Below, in pieces: positions 9,141-19,000 of a stretch of 64,000 nucleotides of DNA. The notes below the pieces were generated by a model. That model was given only the letters and a program-made list of their open reading frames with translations, searched no databases and was not told the DNA's origin. The DNA comes from Clostridium sp. (GTDB lineage Bacteria > Bacillota > Clostridia > Clostridiales > Clostridiaceae). How positions within the stretch are numbered: the stretch's first letter is position 1; each line of letters opens with the position of its first letter. A program made the translations under genes and the position numbers. Location of the stretch: the NCBI GenBank assembly GCA_031292145.1, contig JARLHR010000109.1:1-64000 (forward strand). Reading direction: 5' to 3'.

Positions 9141-9554
9141 ATGCAATATGAAGTATCAAGTGGAGCGGTAGTATTTACACGCAAAGACAATGATATTTAT
9201 TTCGTTATTGTGAAATCGTTAGAAGGATTTTATGGATTTGCCAAAGGGCATATTGAAGGAAATGAGACCGAAGAAGAGACTGCATTAAGGGAGATATATG
9301 AAGAAATAGGTATAAGGCCACAAATTCTTGAAGGATTTAGGACAACTGATGAACATCCAATTCCTAACAAGAAAGATGTGATTAAAAGAATAATATATTT
9401 CGTTGCAGAGTATGATAACCAACAGCTATGTCATCAAGAAGAGGAATTAGAAGGTGCCTATTTAATGACATATGAGGAAGCAATGAATGCTTTTCAATTT
9501 GAGAGTTCAAAAAGGATACTAAAGGAAGCAAATGGGTTCATAAAGGGGAATTAA
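9141..9554 (+). CDS. Nudix hydrolase
   Basis: 137 residues with a complete Nudix box at 36-58 (G36, E42, R50-E51, E54-E55, G57), and the SSGAVVF opening of the diadenosine-polyphosphatase-like group. Expected to cleave a nucleoside diphosphate linked to another group; KGHIEG and the short length fit Ap4A-type hydrolases, but specificity is not proven. ACGGAGGTG lies 6 nt upstream. Followed 3 nt later by a truncated frame. Confidence 0.85.
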   Translation: MQYEVSSGAVVFTRKDNDIYFVIVKSLEGFYGFAKGHIEGNETEEETALREIYEEIGIRPQILEGFRTTDEHPIPNKKDVIKRIIYFVAEYDNQQLCHQEEELEGAYLMTYEEAMNAFQFESSKRILKEANGFIKGN

Positions 9555-9557
9555 AAA

Positions 9558-9638
9558 ATGAAAGAGGATATATATAATTATTTAGAGAAGTTTGAAGCGC
9601 AAACAAAGCAAAGATTTTATGGTTTAATGAAAGATTAA
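9558..9638 (+). pseudogene. Truncated 26-codon frame, possibly the N-terminus of a DUF1801-like protein
   Basis: MKEDIYNYLEKFEAQTKQRF resembles the start of YdhG/DUF1801 iron-chaperone-like proteins (I..Yl..F....q.r). It stops at codon 27. It lies directly after the Nudix gene and may be a remnant. Identity is tentative. Confidence 0.35.
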
Positions 9639-9696
9639 TTATAATTTGTGGAGATTATTTATATCTAATTAAGTAGAAATATATTGAGGGATATGC

Positions 9697-10188
9697 ATGA
9701 AAGTAATTTTTTTAGATATTGATGGAGTAATTAACTCGAATTTTTGGTTTGAAAGTCATCAGAAGGAAATTAGTGATGGAACATTAATTGATAAAGAAAA
9801 AATAGAGTTGGTGGCAAGAATAGTAAATAAGACAGGGGCTGTACTAGTTATGCATTCTGGATGGAGATTCTGGTTTGATAATACTATGCAACCAATCAGA
9901 AAAGAGGCACAGAATCTAATTGATTTGTTATTAGATTGTGGCTTAAGCATTTATTCAATGACCCCAGACCTAACTACTGAAGAAATTAGAAAAGCTAAAA
10001 TGTTCAGTAAAGTGAAAGCATCGGAGATATTTTTATGGTTAAAACAGAATCCCAATATTGATAAGTGGATAGTTTTAGATGATATAGATTTACATAATGA
10101 TGAGTTAGCCATTAGGCAAGTACAAACTAATGCAGAGATAGGAATTACAGAAAATGACGTTGACAAAGCAATTGTGATGTTATTGTAA
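9697..10188 (+). CDS. HAD-like phosphatase of the 'Swiss Army Knife' RNA-repair type
   Basis: 163 residues. HAD motif I is FLDIDGVINS (D7, D9), motif II is in VMHSGWR near residue 53, and the late acidic motif is IVLDDID near 127-133. The opening DIDGVLN-type and HSGWR are typical of the small HAD domain found alone or fused in RNA-repair proteins; alone its substrate is unknown. TTGAGGG precedes the ATG. Confidence 0.75.
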   Translation: MKVIFLDIDGVINSNFWFESHQKEISDGTLIDKEKIELVARIVNKTGAVLVMHSGWRFWFDNTMQPIRKEAQNLIDLLLDCGLSIYSMTPDLTTEEIRKAKMFSKVKASEIFLWLKQNPNIDKWIVLDDIDLHNDELAIRQVQTNAEIGITENDVDKAIVMLL

Positions 10189-10282
10189 GTTAATCTATGC
10201 TTTGCAAATTTTAATTTGTGTTATTGAATATAATGCAAATTTTTTTATAAATTATAATTGTAAATAATTACGTCAGCTGTAA

Positions 10283-10412
10283 AGTTAAGGCACATTAAAA
10301 TAAATAACAAGTCCATCTGCTAGAAAAGTTCTTATATTCAGCATAGTTGCTCTTTCTAAATGTGCCTATTTTCCATCATGCTGCGTCGGCAAATTGACCT
10401 AATATTCTAAAT
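10283..10412 (+). repeat. MITE-like repeat, copy 1
   Basis: The arm TTAAGGCACAT followed by AATAAATAACAAGTCCA, and the block CCTATTTTCC to GGCAAATTGACCTAATA about 85 bp later, both recur at 51119-51270, where the first arm appears also as an inverted end. No coding capacity. Confidence 0.65.
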
Positions 10413-10465
10413 TAATACTAATAGGAAGTAATCTTAAATATGATTTAAGTAAAGAGGGGAAGAAG

Positions 10466-11704
10466 ATGAAAAAAAGTAAACTAATCATTATATGGATGGT
10501 TATGATATTTACGCTTGTTGGATGTGGAGTGAATAATGGCAAGCCTTCAAATGATAGCAATAATATCAGTAACAAACAGTTAACGGAAAAAGAAAAATTA
10601 GATGATTTTGAATATATGTATACAATAATTAAAGAAAATTATCCATATCTTGAAGTAAATAAAAGATTAAATGGAGTAGACTGGTTAGCAAAAAAGGATG
10701 ATTATATCAATAGAATAAAAGCAACTCCTAATGATGAAAGCTTTTTTAATACTTTAAATGTAATTTTATCAGATCTTAATAATGGACATACACAAATGTT
10801 AAATAAGAAAAATTATTCTTATATCAAAAGTGTTTGTGAAAAGAATTCGGAAATTGATCAAGCATGGCTAGAGCAAATGAATAAAAGCAAAACTGTTGAA
10901 AGATATTCGTGCATGAAAGAAAAAGACGAGTCAAAATCTTCATCAGAAATTGTAAGATCTAATAATGTTAAAACAATGGATTTGGAAAAAGGAAAGATTG
11001 CTTATCTTGCTATACATTCATTTAATACATTTAATATAGATGAAGACATGAAGATAATTAAACCTTATTTGGAACAAATTAAAAATTATAATGATTTAAT
11101 AATTGATATAAGAGGTAATGGTGGAGGTGATGATAAATATTGGATTGACAATATAGTTCCAATGCTTATTAATGAACCATTGAAAGAGAAACTATATTTA
11201 GCATTCAGAGGAGGAGACTTTCTTGAACCATTTGTAGAGAATAGGATGGGAGGTTATAAAAAGCTTGAACCCATTTCAGACATTTATGATGAAAATCTAA
11301 AGAATTTACCTCCGGAATTAAAAGAAGATTTTAAATATTATTTAAAAATAATAAGTAACTATGAACCTAAAAATTCAGTTGGTTTTAAAGGTAAAATTTA
11401 TCTACTTGTAGATAAATATGTTTTTTCATCTTCAGAAGAATTTGCAATTTTTGCTAAAAGTACAGGCTTTGCAACTTTAGTTGGTGAGAAAACAGGGGGA
11501 GATGGTCTTGGGGATGATCCAGCAGTATGTGCTCTTCCTAATAGTGGATATGTATTTAGATTTACACAAGAAATGGGACTAGTTTCAGATGGAGCTTGTA
11601 ACTTTGAGAATAAAACAGAGCCAGATATAATAGTACCTGCAGAAGGAAATTCAGATATTTCTAAGGATCAGGTAATACAAACTGTGCTAAAACTTGTAAA
11701 TTGA
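10466..11704 (+). CDS. S41 family peptidase lipoprotein
   Basis: 412 residues. A lipobox LVGC ends at C20 after a hydrophobic signal, so the protein should be anchored outside the membrane. The C-terminal tail-specific protease domain shows ALNNGHTQML-type substrate loop, LIIDIRGNGGGDD, the serine-bearing VFSSSEEFAIFAK and LVGEKTGGDGLGDDP. There is no clear PDZ domain. It resembles small-substrate S41 enzymes rather than CtpA. AAAGAGGGGAAGAAG precedes the ATG. Confidence 0.85.
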   Translation: MKKSKLIIIWMVMIFTLVGCGVNNGKPSNDSNNISNKQLTEKEKLDDFEYMYTIIKENYPYLEVNKRLNGVDWLAKKDDYINRIKATPNDESFFNTLNVILSDLNNGHTQMLNKKNYSYIKSVCEKNSEIDQAWLEQMNKSKTVERYSCMKEKDESKSSSEIVRSNNVKTMDLEKGKIAYLAIHSFNTFNIDEDMKIIKPYLEQIKNYNDLIIDIRGNGGGDDKYWIDNIVPMLINEPLKEKLYLAFRGGDFLEPFVENRMGGYKKLEPISDIYDENLKNLPPELKEDFKYYLKIISNYEPKNSVGFKGKIYLLVDKYVFSSSEEFAIFAKSTGFATLVGEKTGGDGLGDDPAVCALPNSGYVFRFTQEMGLVSDGACNFENKTEPDIIVPAEGNSDISKDQVIQTVLKLVN

Positions 11705-11829
11705 CTTTAAAATTTTTAATATTTAACTAAATAAAATAGATAATTCATATAAAAAATTGCATATCAAAGTTGAATTCATAATTATTTTAATGCGTAATAC
11801 TAAAGTGCGATAAGCATGTAGGTTTAAGT

Positions 11830-12026
11830 AATGTTAACATTAAGGTGTCAAAAGGTACTACTGATCCAGAAGAAATAAATAAAATGATGGTAGCTACAAA
11901 AGAATTAATAATTAAAGTATTAGGTAGCAGAGCAATACCCAATTACTTCATTATGGATGAATTAAATCCAGATGGATGTGGGGTGATGGTATTTCAATGA
12001 CAGAACTTAATAAACTGGAACAGTAG
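11830..12026 (+). pseudogene. 4-oxalocrotonate tautomerase-like remnant, frameshifted
   Basis: The frame NVNIKVSKGTTDPEEINKMM and IIKVLGSRAIPNYFIMDEL is the 4-OT/YwhB fold without its start and catalytic Pro1. Past DGCG the reading must shift to give GDGISMTELNKLE, the family's end. It is therefore broken at both N-terminus and C-terminus. Confidence 0.65.
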
Positions 12027-12211
12027 TATTGTTTAAAAATCTATTTTAAATAATGAACAATATGTAGATTTGACGTAGTAAATTAAAAATTGTTATTTGA
12101 AAATTGAATAGTACGGTATGGTAAATTATGTTATGATAAAGATATATTTTTCTGGCTTAAGTAACAAAAGTATATTATAAGAATTCGAGATAATTTTTAG
12201 GGGGTGACAGT

Positions 12212-12982
12212 ATGAAAAAAGTTTTAAAATGCATAAGAGATATACTAAAATATGTATTAGTTTGCATTATTATAATAATATTAATGTGTATTATACAAGA
12301 TGAAGGATTAATACGAGATGATGACTTGGCTTTTATTTTTGCAAATTTAGCGTCTGTGGTAGTTTTTATGATAATGATAAAACTAGAAAAGAAAAACGTA
12401 AAAGAATATTTAAAAATTAAAACACTCAAGAGTAGAAGCATAATAGCATTAATTGCGTTAGCAGTAGGTATTTTTCTTATTGATTTATCTTTGACATCAT
12501 TATTATCTAATTATTTACCAAGTAATAATTCAGGAGATGAAATAACTTTTACTTTTGTTATTTACATAACATTAGTTGCACCAATATGTGAAGAAATATT
12601 ATTTCGTGGAATAGTTTTTACTAAATTAAAATCAAGTTTTAATTTAATTCTAGCAGTGTTTATTCAAGCTTTATTTTTTGGATTAGCTCATGGAGGGTTA
12701 AGTGGAAATGTAGTTCAAAGTGTTCATGCAGGATTAACTGGTGTAATATATGGTATAACATTTTTATTGGCTGATTCTATATTGGCACCAATATTACTTC
12801 ATTTTTTAAATAATTTTTTTGTTACAGTAATAATTTTATTTGGATTTGGGGAAGTGACAAATCAACCTCATTTCATTATATCACTTTTAGGAATAACAAT
12901 ATTTATAGTAGCAGCTAAAGTTTTATTTAACATAACACATGGATTTTCACATGAAGATAAATGTATGCTTTTAAAGCAATAG
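12212..12982 (+). CDS. CPBP family intramembrane metalloprotease
   Basis: 256 residues, about seven membrane segments. All three CPBP motifs are present: E127-E128 in EEILFRG, H160 in FGLAHGG, and H197/N200 in HFLNN, which bind the catalytic zinc within the membrane. The family includes CAAX-prenyl-type and bacteriocin-immunity proteases; substrate unknown. AGGGGGTGA precedes the start. Monocistronic. Confidence 0.85.
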   Translation: MKKVLKCIRDILKYVLVCIIIIILMCIIQDEGLIRDDDLAFIFANLASVVVFMIMIKLEKKNVKEYLKIKTLKSRSIIALIALAVGIFLIDLSLTSLLSNYLPSNNSGDEITFTFVIYITLVAPICEEILFRGIVFTKLKSSFNLILAVFIQALFFGLAHGGLSGNVVQSVHAGLTGVIYGITFLLADSILAPILLHFLNNFFVTVIILFGFGEVTNQPHFIISLLGITIFIVAAKVLFNITHGFSHEDKCMLLKQ

Positions 12983-13374
12983 TATAGATTTTAAAAATAA
13001 ATTATTGAAGTTCCGTATTATTTAAATAAATTTACGTTTTTTTCTGCGCAATTCTAAAATATGATGTAGATTTAAAGTTATAAAATTATTTTATTCATTA
13101 TAAATAAAACTTCTGATTATAATAATATTTCAAAAAATGAAAATAATTGTGCGATGAAAAATGATTTATGTTCAATTCCACATTTAAGGAAGCATATGTT
13201 AAGGTGGCATTTGAATATAATTTTAATAAGAGATAAAAAATATGTTTAACTATGATAAAGGGAATCTTTAGATTATGAAGGTTCCTTTTTATTTACTTAA
13301 TTTTACTTAAAGTAATTGCATAAAAAAGTATCTTTTGACATAATTAAGATATAATTAATTATGAGGTAATATTC
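12983..13374 (+). other. Intergenic region ending in a terminator
   Basis: No gene visible in about 390 bp. A 12-bp stem with two G-U pairs at 13257-13290, followed by TTTTT, ends transcription before the radical SAM gene. Confidence 0.55.
13257..13290 (+). terminator. Intrinsic terminator
   Basis: AAAGGGAATCTT pairs with AAGGTTCCTTTT around a 9-nt loop and runs into T5. Confidence 0.65.
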
Positions 13375-14727
13375 ATGAAGATTAAATTAATTCAGCCTGC
13401 AATGCAGCTAAGACCTATGGACACAAAATTAAAAACAAGAATGGCTCCATCATTAGCTTTATTAACTATAGCAAAGCTTACACCTAAAGAGCATGAGGTT
13501 ATTATTGAAAACGAAAATATTGAAAAAATTGATTTTAATGAACCTGTAGATTTGGTTGCAATAACTGTTACTGTTGATGTTATGAATAGGGCAATAGAAA
13601 TATCAAAAGAGTTTAGAAAACGTGGCGTAGTAGTAATTGCAGGAGGTATACATATAACAGCGGATCCAGATGGAGCTGTTAATAGTTTCGATGCAATATG
13701 TGTGGGAATGGCTGAGAGGGTTTGGGCAAAAGTCCTAAAGGATAAAGAAAATAATTCACTCAAAAAAATATATTATGATATGGAAAATATTGATGGAAGT
13801 GAAATAGTATCGCCTGACTATGATATTATTGATAATAAAAAATATTTGTATACTAATATAATTAGTACAAGCAGAGGATGTCCTTTTCAATGTGACTTCT
13901 GCTATAATAGCTGCAAAAATTCACTTAAAACTTATATTAATAGACCTGTAGAGGATGTAATTAAGGATATAAATAAAATAAAAACAAAACATGTAATGTT
14001 TATTGATGATAATTTTATTGGAAATCCAAAATGGACAAAAGAATTTTTAAAGGAAATAAAACCTCTTAAGTTGAAGTGGAATGCAGCTGTTACTTCTAAT
14101 ATAGTAGACATGCCTGAATTATTAGATGCAATGAAGGAAACAGGGTGCCAAAGTCTTTTTATTGGTTTTGAAAGTATAAACAGTGAGTCATTGCAAAGTG
14201 TTCATAAAGTTCAAAATAGTGTAAGCAGATACGAAAAACTTGTAGATGAAATTCATAAAAGAGGAATAATGATAAATGCTAGTTTTGTTTTTGGATTAGA
14301 TGAAGATGATGCTTCTGTGTTTAAAAATACATTAGAATGGATAGTTAAAAATAAGATAGAAACTGTAACCTCACATATTCTAACCCCTTATCCTGGAACA
14401 AAGTTATATTCAGCATTATTGCAGGAAAATAGAATAACTGATTTTAATTTATCTCATTATAATACTTCCCATATTGTATATAAACCTAAAAATATGACAG
14501 CAGAAGAATTATATAATGGCTATCTTTGGATATATAAAGAAGTATACAGCTTTAAAAATATAATTAGAAGATTACCAAAAGCCAAAAGACAACGCATGCC
14601 ATTTTTAGCTTTTAATTTTTTATATAGGAAGTTTGGAAAGATTTCTGAGTTAATTTGTGATATAGTTTCTTTTAATAATATAGGAAGATTTTCTAGCTGG
14701 CTGGCTTATAAGATAGGGAGGATGTAG
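13375..14727 (+). CDS. B12-binding-domain radical SAM protein
   Basis: 450 residues. An N-terminal cobalamin-binding-like Rossmann domain (VDLVAITVTVD, VIAGGIHITADPD) is followed by a radical SAM core with C169-x3-C173-x2-C176 in SRGCPFQCDFC, binding the 4Fe-4S cluster, and LFIGFES. The N-terminus lacks the DxHxxG B12 ligand, so cobalamin may bind base-off without it or not at all. Similar proteins do methylations and lipid or cofactor modifications. It overlaps into the next phosphoesterase with coupled translation. Confidence 0.8.
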   Translation: MKIKLIQPAMQLRPMDTKLKTRMAPSLALLTIAKLTPKEHEVIIENENIEKIDFNEPVDLVAITVTVDVMNRAIEISKEFRKRGVVVIAGGIHITADPDGAVNSFDAICVGMAERVWAKVLKDKENNSLKKIYYDMENIDGSEIVSPDYDIIDNKKYLYTNIISTSRGCPFQCDFCYNSCKNSLKTYINRPVEDVIKDINKIKTKHVMFIDDNFIGNPKWTKEFLKEIKPLKLKWNAAVTSNIVDMPELLDAMKETGCQSLFIGFESINSESLQSVHKVQNSVSRYEKLVDEIHKRGIMINASFVFGLDEDDASVFKNTLEWIVKNKIETVTSHILTPYPGTKLYSALLQENRITDFNLSHYNTSHIVYKPKNMTAEELYNGYLWIYKEVYSFKNIIRRLPKAKRQRMPFLAFNFLYRKFGKISELICDIVSFNNIGRFSSWLAYKIGRM

Positions 14728-14728
14728 A

Positions 14729-15631
14729 GTGAAATTTGCAGTTTTTACAGATTTACACTATGACGCAATACATGATGGAGAAAGACGTATAAATGAATTT
14801 ATTAATTCAGTAAAAATAAAGAACATAGATTTTGTTATTGATCTTGGAGATTTGTGTTACCCAACAGATGATAATAAGTACATATTAAGCAAGTTAAAAG
14901 AATTAGATGTTCCTTTATTTTTTAGTGTAGGGAATCATAACTCAGATGCTTATCCAGTTGATGCTGTACTTAAATTCTTTGGTATGAAAAAGAGTTATTA
15001 TTCATTTGTGATTGAAAATGTAAAATTTATTGTTCTTGATGGAAACTACATAAAAACTCCAAATGAAGTTAAGCCATATTATAAACGGAATTATAATAAA
15101 ACAACAGATGATTATCCGTATATTCCAGAGGAACAAATGAAATGGCTGAAAAACGAAATAAAAGATGATAAGTTTTATTATGTAATTTTTTCACATCAAA
15201 GTCTTTCAAATGATTTCATGAAGAGAGGAATCTCAAATCGTGAAGAAGTAAGATCAATTTTGGAACAAAGAAACAGCCATGGAAGGAAAGTTTTGTTTTG
15301 CATGAACGGCCATGATCATGGAGATGATTTTAAGGTCATTAATGGAATTCATTATTATACATTAAATTCTATGTCTTATATTTGGCATGGAATGAAGGAA
15401 ACATTTAATTACAGCAAAGAAATACATAAGAAATACCCATACCTAAAGGATCTCATTCTTTATGAGGAGCCATTACACGTTATTGTTACCATTGATGAAA
15501 ATATGAATGTTAAAATTGACGGAATGGAAGGACATTATCAAAACATAGCGCCAGAGGATGTTGGGATGGGAGATATATGGAACGGAATTTCAATTAAACC
15601 GAAGACATCATCAATATATATAGATAAATAA
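14729..15631 (+). CDS. Calcineurin-like metallophosphoesterase
   Basis: 300 residues from GTG 14729, with AGGGAGG 6 nt upstream inside the end of the radical SAM gene. Metal ligands: D8 and H10 (FTDLHYD), D40 (DLGDL), GNHN near 72-75, FSHQS near 155 and GHDHGDD near 194, the full purple-acid-type set. The tight coupling suggests it works with the radical SAM enzyme, perhaps dephosphorylating its product; this is inference. Confidence 0.8.
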   Translation: MKFAVFTDLHYDAIHDGERRINEFINSVKIKNIDFVIDLGDLCYPTDDNKYILSKLKELDVPLFFSVGNHNSDAYPVDAVLKFFGMKKSYYSFVIENVKFIVLDGNYIKTPNEVKPYYKRNYNKTTDDYPYIPEEQMKWLKNEIKDDKFYYVIFSHQSLSNDFMKRGISNREEVRSILEQRNSHGRKVLFCMNGHDHGDDFKVINGIHYYTLNSMSYIWHGMKETFNYSKEIHKKYPYLKDLILYEEPLHVIVTIDENMNVKIDGMEGHYQNIAPEDVGMGDIWNGISIKPKTSSIYIDK

Positions 15632-15687
15632 CTCAAAATTTAGATTTATTACTTATAAATTATATTTTTGATAAATTAAAGATAAGG

Positions 15688-15769
15688 GACTTAACTTGTT
15701 ACTTGGAATTTCTCACTATTATAACCCCGTTATTATTCCATATAAATCATAAGTTACAAGCAATAAGTC
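15688..15769 (+). other. Imperfect inverted repeat in intergenic region
   Basis: GACTTAACTTGTTACTT at 15688 and its near-complement at 15751-15769 could pair over a 46-nt loop. No T-run follows. Function unclear. Confidence 0.3.
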
Positions 15770-15889
15770 TATTTATAAATTGGTTATCTATGTTATTAAG
15801 TTAAATTGAAAATTAACTTAATGAGATATTAAAGTTGAAAGAAACTTTGCAATAACGTTTTGTGTCTCAAGAAAGGAATGGATATAAAT

Positions 15890-16561
15890 ATGAGAATATT
15901 AATAGGACAACCAATACATGAGAAGGGAATTGAACAACTCGAAGGTGAAATAAAAGCTAATAAGGAAGTTGATATTGTATTATATCCCGAGGGTTACTTA
16001 GCAAATGAAGAAGTCTTAGAAAATGCCTGTAAAATTGCTAAAAAGTACAATGTTACAATTATAACGGCATATAGGCAGGAAAAGAAGGATAGAGCGGTAA
16101 TAATAAGTAATAAAGGAGAGAAAGTTTTTGATAGAGCTAAAACTCCACCAGCAGAGAATATAAAGTTATATCCACCTCTAACGGTTGAGTATAATGAAAT
16201 GACAATTGGATATTTATTATGCATGGAAATTTTGAAAGGTGTCAGAGATTTAAAAGAAATAAATGATCCTATTAGTTTTATTTGCCATCCAATTGGAGTT
16301 GGAATGTTTAGTGACGAACAGTTTGAAGAATGGATAAATGAGGCAAAAGAAATTGCAAAATCATATAAAACAATTATAGTTGGAACAAGTCATGCAGATG
16401 GTTCTTTTAGGAATTGTGGAATATCTATCCCTATTTCATATTGTATTGATAGGAATGGAGAAACTATATTTATATCAAAATCAGATACTAGAACTCGCAT
16501 AGTTGACTTAAGTACAAGAGAGGTTGAGTTTGCTGTGGAGGTGTATTATGCCAAAAGCTAG
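15890..16561 (+). CDS. Carbon-nitrogen hydrolase (nitrilase superfamily)
   Basis: 223 residues from ATG 15890, short for the family. A catalytic triad can be placed: E34 in LYPEGY, K83 in FDRAKTPP, C110 in GYLLCMEI. These enzymes hydrolyse amides or nitriles. The usual second Glu region and C-terminal extension are reduced. AAAGGA lies about 12 nt upstream; an in-frame ATG at 15878 abuts that site. The end overlaps the HAD gene by 14 nt, so the two form an operon. Confidence 0.7.
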   Translation: MRILIGQPIHEKGIEQLEGEIKANKEVDIVLYPEGYLANEEVLENACKIAKKYNVTIITAYRQEKKDRAVIISNKGEKVFDRAKTPPAENIKLYPPLTVEYNEMTIGYLLCMEILKGVRDLKEINDPISFICHPIGVGMFSDEQFEEWINEAKEIAKSYKTIIVGTSHADGSFRNCGISIPISYCIDRNGETIFISKSDTRTRIVDLSTREVEFAVEVYYAKS

Positions 16562-17258
16562 AGCCATTGTCTTTGATTTGTTTGAGACATTACTTCATGA
16601 TATTAAATTTGATTTTAATTCAGGTTTATTTTATATATATAAAAATATATTATCAAAAGAAACTGATAGAGTTGAATTTCTAGATTATGCAGCTACATAT
16701 TGGAAAGAACTTTATAATAAAAGAAACGAGGATAATTCAGAGGTAGCATTTGAAGATGAACTTTTAGATTTCAAAAATAAATATGGCTTTAAAGTCAATT
16801 ATCCATTAGAAGAAATTTTATTTAATTGTGCACTTGAAATAAATACTACTGAATTATTTAATGATACTATTTCTACCTTAAATCAGCTCAAGTTATTAGG
16901 AATTCCTGTTTATTTATTAAGTAATTCTATATTTAAAAAGAACATAATGAAAAAATTCATTAATCAATATGATTTAGAAAAGTATTTTATTAATACACAT
17001 TTCAGCGCAGATTATAATATACGGAAGCCACATAAAGATTTATTTAAAATCGTATTTGATGATATTAAGGAGTATGATACCAGCATCCAAATGGAACAAG
17101 TGTACTTCATTGGGGATAACTTTGAAGTTGATGTTCTTGGAGCTGAAAATTTTGGATTTACACCAGTTTTTATAAATCGTAAACAAGATACTAATATTAA
17201 TAACAAAGATTTTATTGAGATTAAATCATTAAATGAATTATTTGAAATAGTTAGCTAA
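16548..17258 (+). CDS. HAD family hydrolase
   Basis: 236 residues from ATG 16548, with GGAGGTG inside the preceding gene. Motif I FDLFETLL (Asp10, with Glu in place of the usual second Asp after FDLF, as in dehalogenase-type HADs), motif II LLSNS, motif III Lys in RKPHKDLF, motif IV FIGDNFEVDVLGA. Probably a cytosolic phosphatase or dehalogenase-like hydrolase acting with the carbon-nitrogen hydrolase; substrate unknown. Confidence 0.8.
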   Translation: MPKARAIVFDLFETLLHDIKFDFNSGLFYIYKNILSKETDRVEFLDYAATYWKELYNKRNEDNSEVAFEDELLDFKNKYGFKVNYPLEEILFNCALEINTTELFNDTISTLNQLKLLGIPVYLLSNSIFKKNIMKKFINQYDLEKYFINTHFSADYNIRKPHKDLFKIVFDDIKEYDTSIQMEQVYFIGDNFEVDVLGAENFGFTPVFINRKQDTNINNKDFIEIKSLNELFEIVS

Positions 17259-17415
17259 GCTCCAATTTATGGAGGGAATTATAGACGGAAAACTTTTAAA
17301 TATGGCAGCTGTATATTTATTGAAGAATATAGAGAGGACATAAATGGTTATGAAAGATTAATTAACTTTATGTATAAACACAATTCTATTATACAATGTA
17401 TAGGAGTGAGTAAAG

Positions 17416-18126
17416 ATGTTAATAAGGTGGGCGACAGAAAAAGAGCGGCAACAATATGGATACTCTGCAAGTAAATATGACTTATATGATGTCTTAGTTT
17501 CGGTTGACAGAAGGACAGAACGTTGTCTTGGAATTGTTGGATTTTCTCGTGAAAATAAAACTGTTGAGGAAGTTCAGATATTTGATGCTTTGAGAAAACG
17601 TGAGATTATGGAAAAATTAAATAAATGTGCACAAAGACAAGCTAACCCAAAGGGAAATAGTTTTCATTACAAGTATACTCAATATGAAAAGGAAAGCAAT
17701 GAAGAATTTTGTCCCTGCTGTAATAACATTCCTGCGCCAGAAGGACTGTATGATATTGCGAAACTTGAATATGCGTGGGTTACAGCAGAACGTGTTGCGC
17801 AAGGTTGTTTATTTGGCAAATGTCATGTATTATCGGTAAAGCATTATGTAAATCTTCATGATATGCCAAAAGAAGATTTGGCTGGTTTTATGAGTGATGT
17901 ACAAAAGGCGGCTAAAGCACTCCAAGAAGTTACCGGAGCAATTAAAATAAATTATGAAATTCATGGAAATTCTTCACCACATCTACATTGTCATCTGTTT
18001 CCACGATATCTTGACGATGATTTTCCAGGAGGAGGTATTGATGTCAAACTAACTGAGCCTTCACCATATGAAAGTGAAGAGGAATTTCAATGGTTTTTTA
18101 ATAAGATGAAGGAAAAGTTATGTTGA
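17416..18126 (+). CDS. HIT domain protein with N-terminal extension
   Basis: 236 residues. The HIT motif PHLHCHLFPRYL has H189, H191, H193. The ~95-residue N-terminal part (residues 1-90) is not a HIT fold and is unrecognised; a CPCC at 99-102 could bind zinc. The shared HLFPRYL with the protein at 8328 suggests related enzymes. TAGGAGTGAG precedes the ATG. Preceded by ~150 bp with no clear gene. Confidence 0.75.
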   Translation: MLIRWATEKERQQYGYSASKYDLYDVLVSVDRRTERCLGIVGFSRENKTVEEVQIFDALRKREIMEKLNKCAQRQANPKGNSFHYKYTQYEKESNEEFCPCCNNIPAPEGLYDIAKLEYAWVTAERVAQGCLFGKCHVLSVKHYVNLHDMPKEDLAGFMSDVQKAAKALQEVTGAIKINYEIHGNSSPHLHCHLFPRYLDDDFPGGGIDVKLTEPSPYESEEEFQWFFNKMKEKLC

Positions 18127-18138
18127 ATAAAATTATGA

Positions 18139-18213
18139 TCAATGTGTTCTAAAGATTCTTGGAATTTTAAAGACTCTGGATTTTCTAAAATAGATTAAAA
18201 TACAGTCTTAAAT
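18139..18213 (+). pseudogene. Methyltransferase C-terminal remnant, second copy
   Basis: The frame SMCSKDSWNFKDSGFSKID, then TAA, then NTVLN matches codons 276-366 of the exon at the left edge (SMCSKESWDF...). A GAA to TAA change kills it. It is the left landmark of the segment duplicated from 0-1.15 kb. Confidence 0.75.
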
Positions 18214-18290
18214 TTATTTTAGTTGTAATATTAAAAATTCTTTATTGCATATTATAATTTAAAGTATAAAAGAAAGGGGAATATTTAATT

Positions 18291-18788
18291 ATGGAAGGAA
18301 ATGATTTACGAATACTTATAGTGTATTATTCTCTTGAAGGGAATGTAAAATTGATTGCAGAGTCTATAGCAGAAGAAATTCATAGTGATACTTTGAAATT
18401 AGAAGTTGAAAAACCTATACCTATTGATAATAAAAAGTATTTTGTAGGTGGAAAACAAGCAATGTTTAAGGAAAAACCAAAACTTATACCATATGAATTT
18501 AATGCAGAAAATTATGATGTTTTATTTATTGGAACGCCAGTCTGGGCATGGACCTATGCACCAGCTATTAGAACATTCTTTGAGGAAAACAGTGTGAAAA
18601 ATAAGAAAATAGCTTTATTTAGCTGCAATGAGGGCGGTAATGGAAAAACTTTTGAAAAGATGAAAAAAGCTCTTGAAGGCAACGAATTTTTAGGAGAAAT
18701 TGAATTTTTCGCACCATTAAAAGGTAAAAGGGAGGAAAGCGTTGAATTGGCTAAGTCATGGGCTAGAGAAATGATTATATCACACTAA
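18291..18788 (+). CDS. Flavodoxin family protein
   Basis: 165 residues. The FMN phosphate loop is YYSLEGNVKLIAE (about 12-24), and aromatic FMN-contact loops are in GTPVWAWTYAPAI (near 83-95) and SCNEGGNGKTFEKM. This is a short-chain flavodoxin of the NAD(P)H-independent electron-carrier or reductase type. AGAAAGGGG precedes the ATG. No obvious redox partner nearby. Confidence 0.8.
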   Translation: MEGNDLRILIVYYSLEGNVKLIAESIAEEIHSDTLKLEVEKPIPIDNKKYFVGGKQAMFKEKPKLIPYEFNAENYDVLFIGTPVWAWTYAPAIRTFFEENSVKNKKIALFSCNEGGNGKTFEKMKKALEGNEFLGEIEFFAPLKGKREESVELAKSWAREMIISH

Positions 18789-18818
18789 AAGTTATTAAAA
18801 AGGAGAGATAATTTAATA

Positions 18819-18959
18819 TTAAGTTCATCTTTTATTATGAATTCAAGATGGAATATTATTTTATGGAATAAAGCAGCCAATGTTGTATGTGGTGATTTTA
18901 ATCAAATAAAAGTGGATGAGCGAAATATGGTTTACTACAAATTTGAATTTTATAAATAG
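18819..18959 (+). pseudogene. Remnant of an XRE regulator with MmyB-like ligand domain
   Basis: The frame has IMNSRWNIILWNKAANVV followed by VDERNMVYYKFE. This is the 'rWdvlaWN' and 'eRN' signature of the MmyB-like ligand-binding domain. The HTH and the domain's end are missing. Confidence 0.6.
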
Positions 18960-19000
18960 CAATAGTATTCCAAAACGTAATCCAATATTTAAGTATAAAT

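Noticed and set aside
13392-13763. 123-codon minus-strand frame
   Set aside because: Lies inside the radical SAM gene; no ribosome site; hydrophobic shadow composition.
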